Positions 24,195-33,618 of a stretch of 55,840 nucleotides of DNA are shown here, piece by piece. The notes under the pieces were generated by a model. That model was given only the letters and a program-made list of their open reading frames with translations. It was not told where the DNA came from and did not search any database. The position numbers and the translations under genes were made by a program. Source of the stretch: Nostoc punctiforme NIES-2108 (GTDB lineage: Bacteria; Cyanobacteriota; Cyanobacteriia; Cyanobacteriales; Nostocaceae); the NCBI GenBank assembly GCA_003326195.1, contig LXQE01000151.1, forward strand, positions 67,032 to 122,871, given 5' to 3'. Position 1 is the stretch's first letter, and each line of letters begins with the position of its first letter.

Positions 24195-26384
24195 ATGCAC
24201 ATAGTTATTCTCGTTCTGGTTGAGGTGCTGATTGTTATTGGGCTTTCACGGCTAGTAGGGCTAGCATTTCGTTCTATTAAGCAACCGCTAGTCATTGGTG
24301 AAATTGTCGCCGGAATTATGCTTGGCCCATCTTTGTTTGGTTTAGTTGCTCCCCATCTAGCAGTTAGCTTGTTTCCACCAGAAACTTTTCCTTTTCTGAA
24401 TGTTTTGTCTCAGGTGGGATTAATATTTTTCATGTTTCTGATTGGGTTAGAACTAAATCCCAAATACCTCGGCGGACAATTAGAAGTAGCAGTTTTAACT
24501 TCTCATGTCAGCATTTTGGTGCCGTTCTCTCTAGGAACATTGCTAGCGGTGATACTTTATCCCCTAGTTTCTAATGCAAGTGTATCATTCACCGCCTTTG
24601 CTTTATTTTTGGGAGCGGCGATGTCGATTACTGCCTTCCCAGTGTTGGCGAGAATCATTACTGAAAACAATTTACAAGGAACGCGTTTAGGAACGTTGGC
24701 GTTAACTTGTGCAGCAGTGGATGATGTCACAGCTTGGTGTCTGTTGGCAGTAGCGATCGCAGTTGCGCGAACTGGTGACTTTGCTGGTGCTATACCCACA
24801 ATTATCGCCAGCATAGTTTACATCGGCTTGATGTTGACAGCCGGTCGTTGGTTCCTCCAACGCCTTGCCAAACACTACCTCCGTGCCGGACGACTCAGCC
24901 AATTGCTGCTAGCTGGGATTTATATGGCAGTGGTTGCGTCAGCACTAATCACTGAACTAATTGGGATTCACTTAATTTTTGGAGCATTTTTGCTGGGAGC
25001 AGCCATGCCCAAAAATGAAGATTTAGTCAGGGAATTGGCAGTGAAAACGGAAGATTTTGTCCTAATTTTCTTGCTGCCCATATTTTTTGCCTACAGTGGT
25101 TTAAAAACGCAGATTGGCTTGCTCAATCGTCCCGAATTGTGGCTTTTGTGTGGGTTGGTTTTAGCTGTAGCGATCGCAGGCAAGTATGTTGGTACTTATG
25201 TCGCAGCGCGTGTCAGTGGCATTAGTAAACGGGAAGCCTCGGCACTCGGTTGGTTAATGAATACTCGCGGTTTAACCGAACTGATAGTGCTAAACATTGG
25301 TTTAGAGTTAGGGGTAATTTCCCCCTTAATATTTACCATGCTGGTAATTATGGCATTGGTAACTACCTTCATGACCTCGCCACTGCTGGAATGGACATAT
25401 CCTAAAAAGCTGATCAGGTTAGATGTGGTGGAACCAGAGTTAGAAGCACAAACAGCTGCAAGCGCTACTGATGCCGAAACTTACATTCGTCCCTACCGGA
25501 TTTTGGTGCCCGTGGCTAATCCCAGTACCCAAAAAGGCTTGCTACAGTTAGCAGCAAACATTGCCCTCAACTCCCGATCTCCGGCTGTTGTAAACCCTCT
25601 GAGCCTGATTGAATTTGAAGAAGATTATGCCTTTGAAAGTACGCCAGTTGAAGCAGACCGATTAATTGCCCAGCGCCGCCAGCAGCTAGAAGAATTGATT
25701 AATACTCTCGAACCAGTAGAAACACGCTCTCATGTGCATCCCATTATTCGCATATCTAGTAATGTTGCACGGGAAACTGCACAGATTGCCGCACTCAAAC
25801 AAGTTGATTTAATTCTTGTGGGATGGCATCGCCCAGCTTTTAGTAGCAACCGCTTAGGTGGAAGAGTTGGTCAAATGCTCACTACTGCGCCAGTTGATGT
25901 TGCAGTGTTTGTGGATAGAGGAAGCGATCGCTTAGAAAGCTTGTTGGTGCCTTATTCGGCAAATATTCATGATGATTTGGCATTAACACTGGCTCTAAGA
26001 CTGCTAATTAACCGTGAAACTTGTGTATTACAAGTTTTGCAGGTTGTAGCCGAAAATCACCTCAAAGATGAATTGAGTTACGAACTAAATACGATGATGG
26101 AGCAATTACCGACTAGTGTACGCGATCGCATCGAAATCAAAATTGTCCAAGCTCCAGATCCAATCCAAGCTGTAGTCGAAGCCTCAAAAAATGTAGACCT
26201 AACAATTGCAGGCACTAGCCGCACTTGGGGTATCGAGCGTCAAACCTTGGGAAGATATACAGATCAACTAGCCATTCAATGTTCTTCTTCCCTGCTGATC
26301 GCTCGCCGTTACAGTCAAGTCACCGCTCATCTGGCTTCCATGCTTCCTGATGTTAGCAGTCAAGAGCCAACACTTAGGAGTTGA
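24195..26384 (+). CDS. Cation:proton antiporter fused to universal-stress-protein-like domains
   Basis: Residues 1-390 form the CPA2 membrane domain (GEIVAGIMLGPSLFGLVAP, MSITAFPVLARIITENNL, AAVDDVTAWCLLAVAIAV, LMNTRGLTELIVLNIGL). Residues 425-700 are soluble and contain two USP-like alpha/beta units: YRILVPVANPSTQKGLLQLA ... VDLILVGWHRP, and SLLVPYSANIHDDLALTLAL ... VDLTIAGTSRTWG. Such tails are thought to sense nucleotides or stress. At 729 residues it is the long type. GAGG lies before the ATG. Its stop codon overlaps the ribosome site of the next gene, so the two are translationally linked. Confidence 0.92.
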   Translation: MHIVILVLVEVLIVIGLSRLVGLAFRSIKQPLVIGEIVAGIMLGPSLFGLVAPHLAVSLFPPETFPFLNVLSQVGLIFFMFLIGLELNPKYLGGQLEVAVLTSHVSILVPFSLGTLLAVILYPLVSNASVSFTAFALFLGAAMSITAFPVLARIITENNLQGTRLGTLALTCAAVDDVTAWCLLAVAIAVARTGDFAGAIPTIIASIVYIGLMLTAGRWFLQRLAKHYLRAGRLSQLLLAGIYMAVVASALITELIGIHLIFGAFLLGAAMPKNEDLVRELAVKTEDFVLIFLLPIFFAYSGLKTQIGLLNRPELWLLCGLVLAVAIAGKYVGTYVAARVSGISKREASALGWLMNTRGLTELIVLNIGLELGVISPLIFTMLVIMALVTTFMTSPLLEWTYPKKLIRLDVVEPELEAQTAASATDAETYIRPYRILVPVANPSTQKGLLQLAANIALNSRSPAVVNPLSLIEFEEDYAFESTPVEADRLIAQRRQQLEELINTLEPVETRSHVHPIIRISSNVARETAQIAALKQVDLILVGWHRPAFSSNRLGGRVGQMLTTAPVDVAVFVDRGSDRLESLLVPYSANIHDDLALTLALRLLINRETCVLQVLQVVAENHLKDELSYELNTMMEQLPTSVRDRIEIKIVQAPDPIQAVVEASKNVDLTIAGTSRTWGIERQTLGRYTDQLAIQCSSSLLIARRYSQVTAHLASMLPDVSSQEPTLRS

Positions 26385-26388
26385 GAAC

Positions 26389-26871
26389 ATGAATCATTTC
26401 AACTTCAAATCTTTAGCTTTTTACGGAGTAGCAATAATTTCAGTGCTACTGTTATTTAAAACTGTCACTGTTTACGGAGAAAACAAACTCAAGGCTCCTC
26501 CGCCAGTTAACGGTCGGTATCGTCTAACCCTAGCAGATAATTTGCCTAACTGTGAAAAATCGGATACTCTGACGTTAAACATTCAGCAGTCAGGTATTTA
26601 CTTAAATGCCTCTGTATTACCGGCAAACGCTAACACCGACACTGACGAAAAGCACTCTCTGGCAGGCATCTTCAGAAATCAACAATTAAATTTATCTGGG
26701 AAAGTTGGTAAATCAATCCTTTGTAATATTCCTCACCCCCAAAACGATCCTCTAACCTCAGTCACAATTCAAATGCAACTTGTGGATAAAGGTAATATGA
26801 CAGGTCAATTAACCGTAAATGGTATTCCACAAACTCTGAAATTTATTGCTGTGCCTCAAAAAGCTAATTGA
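26389..26871 (+). CDS. Exported or membrane-anchored protein of unknown function, coupled to the antiporter
   Basis: The start is the ATG at 26389, with AGGAG overlapping the antiporter stop 4 nt upstream. The 160-residue product has one N-terminal hydrophobic segment (FYGVAIISVLLLFKTVTVYG), a signal peptide or anchor, and a small predicted beta-rich domain with two cysteines (NLPNCEKSD, KSILCNIPHP), possibly a disulfide in the periplasm. I do not recognise the family. The tight coupling suggests a partner of the antiporter. Confidence 0.75.
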   Translation: MNHFNFKSLAFYGVAIISVLLLFKTVTVYGENKLKAPPPVNGRYRLTLADNLPNCEKSDTLTLNIQQSGIYLNASVLPANANTDTDEKHSLAGIFRNQQLNLSGKVGKSILCNIPHPQNDPLTSVTIQMQLVDKGNMTGQLTVNGIPQTLKFIAVPQKAN

Positions 26872-26883
26872 ATTGGGGGATTG

Positions 26884-26909
26884 GTAGAGACGCGATTCAT
26901 CGCGTCTAC
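26884..26909. repeat. gtagagacgcga-type hairpin
   Basis: gtagagacgcgat tcatcgcgtctac: a near-perfect stem between the 160-residue protein gene and the AMIN gene; a common Nostoc dispersed repeat. Confidence 0.6.
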
Positions 26910-26942
26910 GGGATTGGAAGCGCGAAGTAAACAGCAATGTAA

Positions 26943-27809
26943 GTGCATTGTATGGGTTTTATGGAGCAAATAAAAATAATGGATCAGGTACTAAAAACTA
27001 AGCAATCTTACCAATGGGGCAAGCAGTTATTTAGCATCAGTATATTAAGTTTTTATGCAGCGATCGCCCTCGAAACTTTCACTACTGCTGCTACACCAGG
27101 GGCAAAGCTAAATAATTGGCGTTTTTCTCCCAAGACACAGCAACTCGAAATCACTCTTTCAGCAGGCACAACCCCTCGTTATTTCTACCTAGCCCAACCC
27201 TCTCGTTTGGTTGTAGATTTACCGAATACTAAGTTGGGCAAAGTTACCACGCAACAAAATTATTCTGGAGCAATCAAAAGCATTCGCATTTCTCAACTCA
27301 ACGCAAATGATACACGTATTGTCCTAGATTTAGCAGCAGGGACTGTTTTTAATCCAAAAAAGGTACAACTGCAACCCGTTTCTCGAAAAAACTCCACTCG
27401 CTGGGTATTACGTCCGGTTATTTCTGGTAAAACTACTGCCGTCAAATCAGGAAATTCCCCTCCTTCAGCCAAAAAACAACCTCAAACACTCCAAAAACCG
27501 CCTAGTAACCTACCCGTAACTACTAACCCACAATCGCCTTCACTTACAGTTCCACCTCCATCCAATGAACTGCCCTCAACAATTACTAATAACTCAGGGC
27601 AGCCTTTTGTCACCGTACCCCCTTTAACTCCAAATACATCCTCTCAACAACCTGCTTTGAGTCTTCCCCCTGCTTCTTTCCCAAATCAACCCGGCAATTT
27701 AAATAACATTCCTCCTTTTGGGATGTCGGAATTTCCAGTTCCAACAATCCCCAACAATCCCGAACCCCAGGTAATCGAGTTTGGTCAACCTTTACCCAAA
27801 ACTAAATAA
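26943..27809 (+). CDS. AMIN-domain protein, probably periplasmic
   Basis: After a hydrophobic segment (LFSISILSFYAAIALETFTT, about 30-48) comes an AMIN domain (about 60-150): LNNWRFSPKTQQLEITLSAG, YFLAQPSRLVVDLPN, IKSIRISQLNANDTRIVLDL. AMIN domains place cell-wall amidases and secretins at the envelope by binding peptidoglycan or associated sites. The remaining 130 residues are Pro/Ser/Asn-rich and look disordered; no amidase domain follows. The start is unclear: GTG 26943, ATG 26952 and ATG 26964 are all in frame. Confidence 0.8.
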   Translation: MHCMGFMEQIKIMDQVLKTKQSYQWGKQLFSISILSFYAAIALETFTTAATPGAKLNNWRFSPKTQQLEITLSAGTTPRYFYLAQPSRLVVDLPNTKLGKVTTQQNYSGAIKSIRISQLNANDTRIVLDLAAGTVFNPKKVQLQPVSRKNSTRWVLRPVISGKTTAVKSGNSPPSAKKQPQTLQKPPSNLPVTTNPQSPSLTVPPPSNELPSTITNNSGQPFVTVPPLTPNTSSQQPALSLPPASFPNQPGNLNNIPPFGMSEFPVPTIPNNPEPQVIEFGQPLPKTK

Positions 27810-27811
27810 AA

Positions 27812-27850
27812 ATTGGGCATGGGGCATTGGGCATGGGGCATTGGGCATGG
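27812..27850. repeat. 14-bp tandem repeat (attgggcatggggc)
   Basis: About 2.8 copies of a 14-bp unit directly downstream of the AMIN gene, followed by gaggggcacaggggcacagggg. This is a low-complexity intergenic repeat common in Nostoc. Confidence 0.7.
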
Positions 27851-27935
27851 AGAAGAGGCAGAGGGGCACAGGGGCACAGGGGAAAAACTTACTGCCACTT
27901 CTCCCCTGCTCCCCTGCTATGCCCTAATAAATGAA

Positions 27936-29855
27936 TTACCTTTTTCCAACTAACTCCTTTACCTTGTTGATGATGCCGACTGGATCGATACCTTGATATG
28001 GGTACTGTTCCCACAAACCGCCGCAACCTTCTTTATAAGTTCCAAGATGGGCATATTTGGGAGTCAACCCCCGCTCTAGTAGCCAAGAGCCGAAACGACT
28101 ACCTAAGCCAGTGCGACGGTTGAAGGGTTCTACTACAAGCACAAAAGGAGCATTACCAACTTTGGTAATCATTTCTTCATCAATGGTGTTTAAAGTTGTT
28201 TTGTTAATTAAACCAACGTCTAACCCTTCTTGTTTAAGACGCTCTACAGCATCAACGGCACGGTAGAGAGCATCGCCAAAACTGATGATATAGCCTTGCG
28301 TCCCTTCTCGTATAACCTCATCTTTACCAGGAACAAATTTGTAGCCATTTCCAAAGAAGTCATTGCCGTTGCTGTCCTGAATATTGGGGACTTTGGAACG
28401 GGTGGAGAAAATAAACCGCAGTCCAGGCTCAAAAAACACAGCTTCTACACAAGCTGTCATTTGATTATTATCTGCCGGGAAGTACAACTGTGTTGGGTAG
28501 CCATCATCCAAGCCATTGTCGGCAAACATATTATTTATACCAAAGTGGCAGCTGTTATCTGCCATGTCATCTATACCCGCATGGGAAAAATGACATAGAA
28601 CATTGGAATAGTTCAGCCGTGCCATCGTGATTTCTGAGATACACATTTCTAAGAAGGCGCTGAAGGTCGCAAAAATACCTTGCTTGCCCTCGTCCATCCC
28701 GAATCCAGCCGCAGCAGAGAAGTTGCTCCGTTCCATAATCCCGGAGGAAATAAATATTTCTGGGTATGTTTCATGAATTGTCTTCAAACCGCAGGAGCCT
28801 TCTAGGTCGCTATCAATGACCATGACTTTTTCTTTACGCTCCGCCTCACTCATGCGACTGAGGACACCTACCACGGCTTCCCCAAATACACTGCGGTTAG
28901 CGCCCCATTTGTCGCCAGAACCCAAAAATGTATATGTTTGTTTGGGTTTCTCAATACTTTTAAGGTATTCGACAGCCGCAGTTTGTCCGCGAGATTCTAG
29001 ATACTTAACTGCTAAATCTACAGAAATGACATCATGACCATGAATGGAACCTTCTAAGCCTTCAATACCAGGACACATTGGGCGTTTATTGATAATAGCG
29101 ATCGCTCCGGGAGTATTCACAGCTTCGCAAATACGATGATATAAATCGTCTAAGTCTTCTCCGTTTCCCTGAAGTACTTTCAAACCGTGACCTTCTAAGG
29201 TTTTGGCGACACTGAAACCAGGTAAATATTTAGAAGGATGTCCAGCGATCGTTACATCATTGTCATCAATAAGCAGCTTAACGTTGAGATGTTGAGCAAC
29301 AGCCAAGCGAGCAGCTTCGGCATCATTGCCTTCTTGCTGCGAACCATCAGAACCGAGACAGAAAACAGCCTTGCCTGGATTCGCCATTGCCACACCATTG
29401 ATGTAAGGCCAAATATGGCCCAAGCGCCCAGAACTAAATTTCACACCAGGAGTTAGTTTTAGTTCGGGGTGTCCCGGTAAATTGGAATGTGCTTGCCGAT
29501 AACGTAAAAGTTGCTCGGCAGGTAAGTCACCATGCAATGTTGCCATCAGATATTGAGTGGCGACTCGATGTCCTGCCTCATCAAAGAAAATCGGTACAAA
29601 TTGCTCCGATGCTCCCCGGAAAAAGGCATCGAGAATCATTACCTCTGGCACTGTATCGTATGGCCCCCCAGTATGACCCCCGACTCCGCTAGCAGCGCCA
29701 GTCGCGGTAAAAAAGACGATCGCATCCCGGCAGAGTTGAATATTCGCTTTGAGAGTCTCTCGCTGTTGGGCGGTAAGGGTGGAATTTGCTGGATTGAGCG
29801 CTAAAGGTTTGTAAGCACCGAGATCGATCGGAAATTGGGTATTAATAGTAGTCAT
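27936..29855 (-). CDS. Transketolase-like thiamine-diphosphate enzyme
   Basis: At 639 residues it carries the two ThDP domains and C-terminal domain of transketolase. The cofactor motif reads CLGSDGSQQEGNDAEAARLA then LLIDDNDVTIAGHPSKY; the usual G-D-G begins here with Ser (SDG). The second domain shows VMVIDSDLEGSCGLKTI, GIMERSNFSAAAGFGMDEG and FATFSAFLEM. It differs clearly from the Calvin-cycle transketolase pattern (for example GDGCLMEG). The reaction is probably transfer of a two-carbon unit between sugar phosphates, or a related ThDP reaction. It is divergent from a DeoR regulator, which suggests control by a sugar phosphate. Confidence 0.85.
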   Translation of the reverse strand: MTTINTQFPIDLGAYKPLALNPANSTLTAQQRETLKANIQLCRDAIVFFTATGAASGVGGHTGGPYDTVPEVMILDAFFRGASEQFVPIFFDEAGHRVATQYLMATLHGDLPAEQLLRYRQAHSNLPGHPELKLTPGVKFSSGRLGHIWPYINGVAMANPGKAVFCLGSDGSQQEGNDAEAARLAVAQHLNVKLLIDDNDVTIAGHPSKYLPGFSVAKTLEGHGLKVLQGNGEDLDDLYHRICEAVNTPGAIAIINKRPMCPGIEGLEGSIHGHDVISVDLAVKYLESRGQTAAVEYLKSIEKPKQTYTFLGSGDKWGANRSVFGEAVVGVLSRMSEAERKEKVMVIDSDLEGSCGLKTIHETYPEIFISSGIMERSNFSAAAGFGMDEGKQGIFATFSAFLEMCISEITMARLNYSNVLCHFSHAGIDDMADNSCHFGINNMFADNGLDDGYPTQLYFPADNNQMTACVEAVFFEPGLRFIFSTRSKVPNIQDSNGNDFFGNGYKFVPGKDEVIREGTQGYIISFGDALYRAVDAVERLKQEGLDVGLINKTTLNTIDEEMITKVGNAPFVLVVEPFNRRTGLGSRFGSWLLERGLTPKYAHLGTYKEGCGGLWEQYPYQGIDPVGIINKVKELVGKR

Positions 29856-29970
29856 GGTTTATTGATTGAATAAAAAACAATTTGAACAGACCGAATGCGC
29901 GATCGCACTACAAAAAAAATTGTTAAAACCCCGATTGGGCAACAATTATCCAACAGCAAGTCAACCACTC

Positions 29971-29989
29971 GGAACCGTTTTGGAACCGT
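29971..29989. promoter_or_regulatory. Candidate DeoR operator: direct repeat GGAACCGT, period 11
   Basis: GGAACCGT occurs at 29971-29978 and 29982-29989, one helical turn apart, in the 296-bp space between the transketolase-like and DeoR genes. A second direct repeat, AATTCAATTG, is at 30018-30027 and 30044-30053. DeoR-family regulators typically bind such repeats in divergent promoters. Confidence 0.45.
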
Positions 29990-30151
29990 GTGATTTCATC
30001 AAATGCCAAAATCAATAAATTCAATTGTGCATGAATGTGCTTGAATTCAATTGAAGTTACGGATTACCGTACAAAAACTTGCATATCAATAAGTATAAAC
30101 TCACAAACACGCAATTTCAAGTCCAAAAACGCATTTTCAGGAAAATTAATT

Positions 30152-30916
30152 ATGCTAACTGCTGAACGACGACAATTCATCTTAGAAATTCTGCGTCGTG
30201 ATAAAAAGGTACTTTCGACAGAACTTAGTGCTGTTCTGAAAGTTTCTGAGGATACGATTCGGCGGGATTTGCGAGAACTAGCAGAAACGGGACTATTGCA
30301 ACGCGTTCATGGGGGAGCGCTCCTCAAATCTCCAGCCACCGCTAGTTATGCCGATCGCCAAAAGCAAGCGCCAAGAGAAAAGGAAGCGATCGCTCGGACA
30401 GCAGCAAAATTAGTTTGTACAGGACAGGTGGTGATTTTAGATGGAGGTACGACAACTCTCCAAGTAACCCGTCATTTGCCCCTAGATTTGCACGCAACAG
30501 TGATCACAAATAGTCCGCCAATAGCAGTTGCTTTAGCAGAACATCCCCATATAGAGGTTATAATGTTAGGTGGACAACTCTACAAAAAAGCTTTGGTGAA
30601 CGTGGGTACTGTCACGATTGAGACATTACGGATGATTCGTGCAGATTTGTGCATGTTGGGAGTTTGCAGTTTACATCCAGAAGTTGGGATTAGTGTACCT
30701 AACCTCGACGAAGCCCACGTAAAACGAGCCATGATTGCTGGCTCGGCTGAGGTAGTAGGATTAGTGACAGCAGAAAAATTAGACACGGCTGCTCCTTATC
30801 TCGTGGAGTCTATTCATGCCCTGACTTACCTAGTAACTGCACCAACAGTATCTAATAATATGCTGAGTGCCTACAAAGCTTTAGGTTTGACAATTATACG
30901 TGACGAGTACGAGTGA
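30152..30916 (+). CDS. DeoR-family transcriptional regulator
   Basis: The ATG at 30152 (AGGAAA upstream) gives 254 residues; an upstream frame adds 39 residues that do not look like the family. Residues 1-57 are the DeoR helix-turn-helix: MLTAERRQFILEILRRDKKV, then SEDTIRRDLRELAETGLLQR and VHGGALL. The C-terminal sensor domain has VILDGGTTTLQVTRHL, TNSPPIAVALAEH, VIMLGGQLYKK and GISVPNLDEAHVKRAMI, which follow the sugar-phosphate-binding DeoR-C pattern. It probably represses the divergent transketolase-like gene until a phosphorylated sugar binds. Confidence 0.92.
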   Translation: MLTAERRQFILEILRRDKKVLSTELSAVLKVSEDTIRRDLRELAETGLLQRVHGGALLKSPATASYADRQKQAPREKEAIARTAAKLVCTGQVVILDGGTTTLQVTRHLPLDLHATVITNSPPIAVALAEHPHIEVIMLGGQLYKKALVNVGTVTIETLRMIRADLCMLGVCSLHPEVGISVPNLDEAHVKRAMIAGSAEVVGLVTAEKLDTAAPYLVESIHALTYLVTAPTVSNNMLSAYKALGLTIIRDEYE

Positions 30917-31029
30917 TCTGATTTTGAAGATGCGATCGCTAGGGATTGGGGAAGGGAATAGGGTACAGGTTAGAGGGTACAGATTATTCCCTGTCACCTG
31001 TTACCTCTTCCCTAACCCCAATGCCCAAA

Positions 31030-31569
31030 TCAAAATCTATCCGTTTCTTGAGGTGTTCCAACTGCTCCCGGTTGAGCGGTGAAGAAGTTTTGAGCAGCTT
31101 CATTCTGATATATACATCTAATATCAGGTTTATCACTGTCCAAGTTACCTGTGAAACCAAAGGTGTTCAGGCGATTTTTGCAATCTCTAACCTGATCGGA
31201 TGTTACTAGCTTACGTTGCTCTAAAAGCGCCCAGTTATTTTGTCGGATTACGCATCCAGGACGCATACTAGGCTGGGCAACATAGACATTGAAGGGGTTG
31301 AGAGTGACGAACAGTCTAGCGTCCATCACCATCGCGCTGGCTCCGTACTGCACACAAATTTCCGGGTTCGGTGCTTTGGTGTCTATAAATTCACGGGAAG
31401 CTACGTTTGATGGGGCCAATGTGGTTGTAGAACTAAAAGCAATGCCAATCCCAATTCCCAAAATCAACACCCCTCCCATAATTGCGATGGTGGTGAAGTT
31501 AAATAGAGGGGATTGGAAAATAGAGGGTTTAGAAGTAGTAGCCGGTCTACCAGTAGATTTACGTCTCAT
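31030..31569 (-). CDS. DUF3172 family protein, single-pass membrane
   Basis: The 179 residues start with a basic segment and a transmembrane helix (FTTIAIMGGVLILGIGIGIAF). The outside part includes PNPEICVQYGASAMVMDARL, FVTLNPFNVYVAQPSMRPGC, VIRQNNWALLEQRKLV and NRLNTFGFTGNLDSDKPDIR, matching what I recall of DUF3172, a cyanobacterial family of unknown function. Three cysteines lie in the soluble part. It converges with the DeoR gene across about 110 bp of repeat. Confidence 0.8.
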   Translation of the reverse strand: MRRKSTGRPATTSKPSIFQSPLFNFTTIAIMGGVLILGIGIGIAFSSTTTLAPSNVASREFIDTKAPNPEICVQYGASAMVMDARLFVTLNPFNVYVAQPSMRPGCVIRQNNWALLEQRKLVTSDQVRDCKNRLNTFGFTGNLDSDKPDIRCIYQNEAAQNFFTAQPGAVGTPQETDRF

Positions 31570-31925
31570 TGTTGCTTAATCACCTTCACGCCGATTTGGG
31601 AGGGAGTGGTCTAAAGTTTTTTCTCCCTCTTTCAGTATGCCTATTCTTGACTGTAATTGCCTGTGATTTTCTCTGCGATATTCTTGTTAAATGAGAAAAA
31701 TACTAGTTTATCTAGATATTGGGACAAAATTTTAATACTTTTAATTATTATCAGATATAGCTAATCTACTTTTCACAATTGATCTAGTCAGAATGCTTAA
31801 ACTATCTAACTTTTGTTGTTAATTTCCTATTTCTCGGATGAGATATTTTTGTTACCCCTAGTAATTGATGTGTAAAACAATGTAAATTAACATTTAATGA
31901 AATTTTAATAACTAATTGAAAGCAA
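31570..31925. other. Non-coding AT-rich gap
   Basis: 356 bp between divergent DUF3172 and ABC permease genes. I see no gene and no strong repeat; it should hold promoters for both. Confidence 0.5.
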
Positions 31926-32753
31926 GTGACATCTCAAAGAGCGCTATCTTCGGGCAAGAGGTTCAAAACTTCGCAACTTCAAATCTTCCTAGCTGATAGT
32001 CTGACTATTTTTTGGGGAGATTGGTTAGATTTACGCGTAAGAATCCTACCAGTTGCTGCATCAGGTTTAATATCCCCACTGATATATATTTTAGCTTTTG
32101 GCTTGGGTTTAGGTAGTTCCATCAAACCCGGTTCGGGAATTAGTGGTAACTATGACAACTATTTGGAATTTATATTACCGGGAATGGTGGCGCTGTCGTC
32201 GATGACGGTTAGCTTTGCTGGAACGACATTTTCAATTTGTGGAGACAGACTATTTACCAAAACCTTTGAGGAATTATTGTTGACTCCCATAAACCCCTTA
32301 GCGCTGTACATGGGTAAAATGCTGGCGGGAGTCGTGCGGGGTTTGATGACTTCCGCTTCCGTGATTTTGGTAGCGCTGCTGTTGACAGGAAACTGGAATT
32401 TTCTCAACCCACTGTTTTTACTGTTAGTGGTGCTCAATTGTGCGGTATTTGCTGGATTAGGGGTAATTGTAGGGTTGAGTGTGCGATCGCTCGAATCAGT
32501 CGGACTCTACAATAATTTTATCATTATCCCCATGTCGTTCTTAGGAGCGACTTTCTTTGACCCTGCTACATTACCAGCGGCTCTCAAAGTTGTAGTTTAC
32601 CTGCTGCCACTAACTTACGCCAGCATTGGATTGCGTGCAGTTGCTCATTTACCCTTGTCTCAGTTTCCTTGGTACAGCATACCGATTTTGTTGGCGATCG
32701 CGATCGCTCTTTCTCTCTGGGGCGGTTATAAATTTGCTCATCAACAAGATTAA
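31926..32753 (+). CDS. ABC-2 type transporter permease
   Basis: The 275 residues have an amphipathic N-terminus (LADSLTIFWGDWLDLRVRIL) and six membrane segments, with the ABC-2 signatures PLIYILAFGLGLGSS, YLEFILPGMVALSSM, GMVxx-type and PMSFLGATFFDPATLP followed by YLLPLTYASIGLRAV. It is the membrane half of a lipid, polysaccharide or drug exporter. No ATPase gene lies beside it, so it must pair with one encoded elsewhere. The start is a GTG with weak ribosome site. It ends 8 bp before the convergent zinc-ribbon gene stop. Confidence 0.88.
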   Translation: MTSQRALSSGKRFKTSQLQIFLADSLTIFWGDWLDLRVRILPVAASGLISPLIYILAFGLGLGSSIKPGSGISGNYDNYLEFILPGMVALSSMTVSFAGTTFSICGDRLFTKTFEELLLTPINPLALYMGKMLAGVVRGLMTSASVILVALLLTGNWNFLNPLFLLLVVLNCAVFAGLGVIVGLSVRSLESVGLYNNFIIIPMSFLGATFFDPATLPAALKVVVYLLPLTYASIGLRAVAHLPLSQFPWYSIPILLAIAIALSLWGGYKFAHQQD

Positions 32754-32761
32754 AGCCTTGA

Positions 32762-33271
32762 TTACAACTTGTGCTTTAACTGTTGAATTTTCTGTAAAAC
32801 TTTTTCCCGATGCTGCGTCAGCTTGATCCATCGTGGTAGGCGACTAGCAAGACTGCCATTGTGCCAGCCTAATGAGTCATCTGGCAAGCGTTCTCGCAAC
32901 CTTGATTGAACATAGCTTTCCAGGAAGTTCAAATGAGCTTCATTATATGCCCATAGCAATTGACCGCAACAAGAGATTTGTAGCCACAGGGGCAAGCCAA
33001 AAAAATGGTCTAGTATTCCATCGCTGGAATTTCTTTTATCCCTGTAATTGTTCTGCCACAGTAGCAATGCAGCTTTTCGATTGCCATCCTTTGACTTTTG
33101 TTTTGTATAGCTACAGTGCTGACAGGTAATTCTTTTGATGGAACTGAGATTTGATTGCTCAGAGTTGACAGTCAATATCTTGGCAATGCGATTGCATTGG
33201 GGACAACATACTAAAATTTCTTGCTCAAAATCAGAAAGTCGTTTGCCATAGTCTCTAAATCTTATAACCAT
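32762..33271 (-). CDS. Zinc-ribbon protein of unknown function
   Basis: The 169 residues contain two CxxC pairs (CCPQCNR at 22-28, ITCQHCSY about residue 49) that can hold one Zn2+, followed by WLQISCCGQLLWAYNEAHL, LESYVQSRLRERLPD and LPRWIKLTQHREKVLQKI. The second block (CCGxxLWAYNxxHL) looks like a conserved family signature found in diverse bacteria, function unknown to me. A nucleic-acid-binding role is possible from the ribbon and basic C-terminus. It is convergent with the ABC permease gene. Confidence 0.7.
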   Translation of the reverse strand: MVIRFRDYGKRLSDFEQEILVCCPQCNRIAKILTVNSEQSNLSSIKRITCQHCSYTKQKSKDGNRKAALLLWQNNYRDKRNSSDGILDHFFGLPLWLQISCCGQLLWAYNEAHLNFLESYVQSRLRERLPDDSLGWHNGSLASRLPRWIKLTQHREKVLQKIQQLKHKL

Positions 33272-33618
33272 TTCATCTCAAACCTGCTATGTTGTAGCGT
33301 CCCGTTAAGACAGAATGAACCACAGTTCATTAGCAGTCAGGGTAATTACTTATGAATCACACATTGTCTAATCTGTCAATGTATAAGTTATAATTTGGAT
33401 TTTTTATAAAGATTGCGTGAAATTACTAGTTATCATGATAAAGCATTACAAGAATTGCTTTATAAATCAACCTATGAGTAGATATCAACTCAGTGAGCAA
33501 GCACATATTAACCACTATTTATCTAGCTGGTAGATAGCAGTTTAAAAGTGAGTTTTTGCTGTTTGATTTAAACCACGAGGTATAGCACTCTGTTAATCAA
33601 TATCCAAAGGACACAAAT
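33272..33618. other. Non-coding AT-rich gap
   Basis: 347 bp upstream of the PEP-CTERM gene and of the divergent zinc-ribbon gene. No gene or strong repeat seen; promoters expected. Confidence 0.5.

Noticed and set aside
30035..30151. Upstream in-frame extension of the DeoR gene
   Set aside because: The DeoR domain begins exactly at MLTAERRQFILEIL with AGGAAA upstream; the extension covers the likely operator region.
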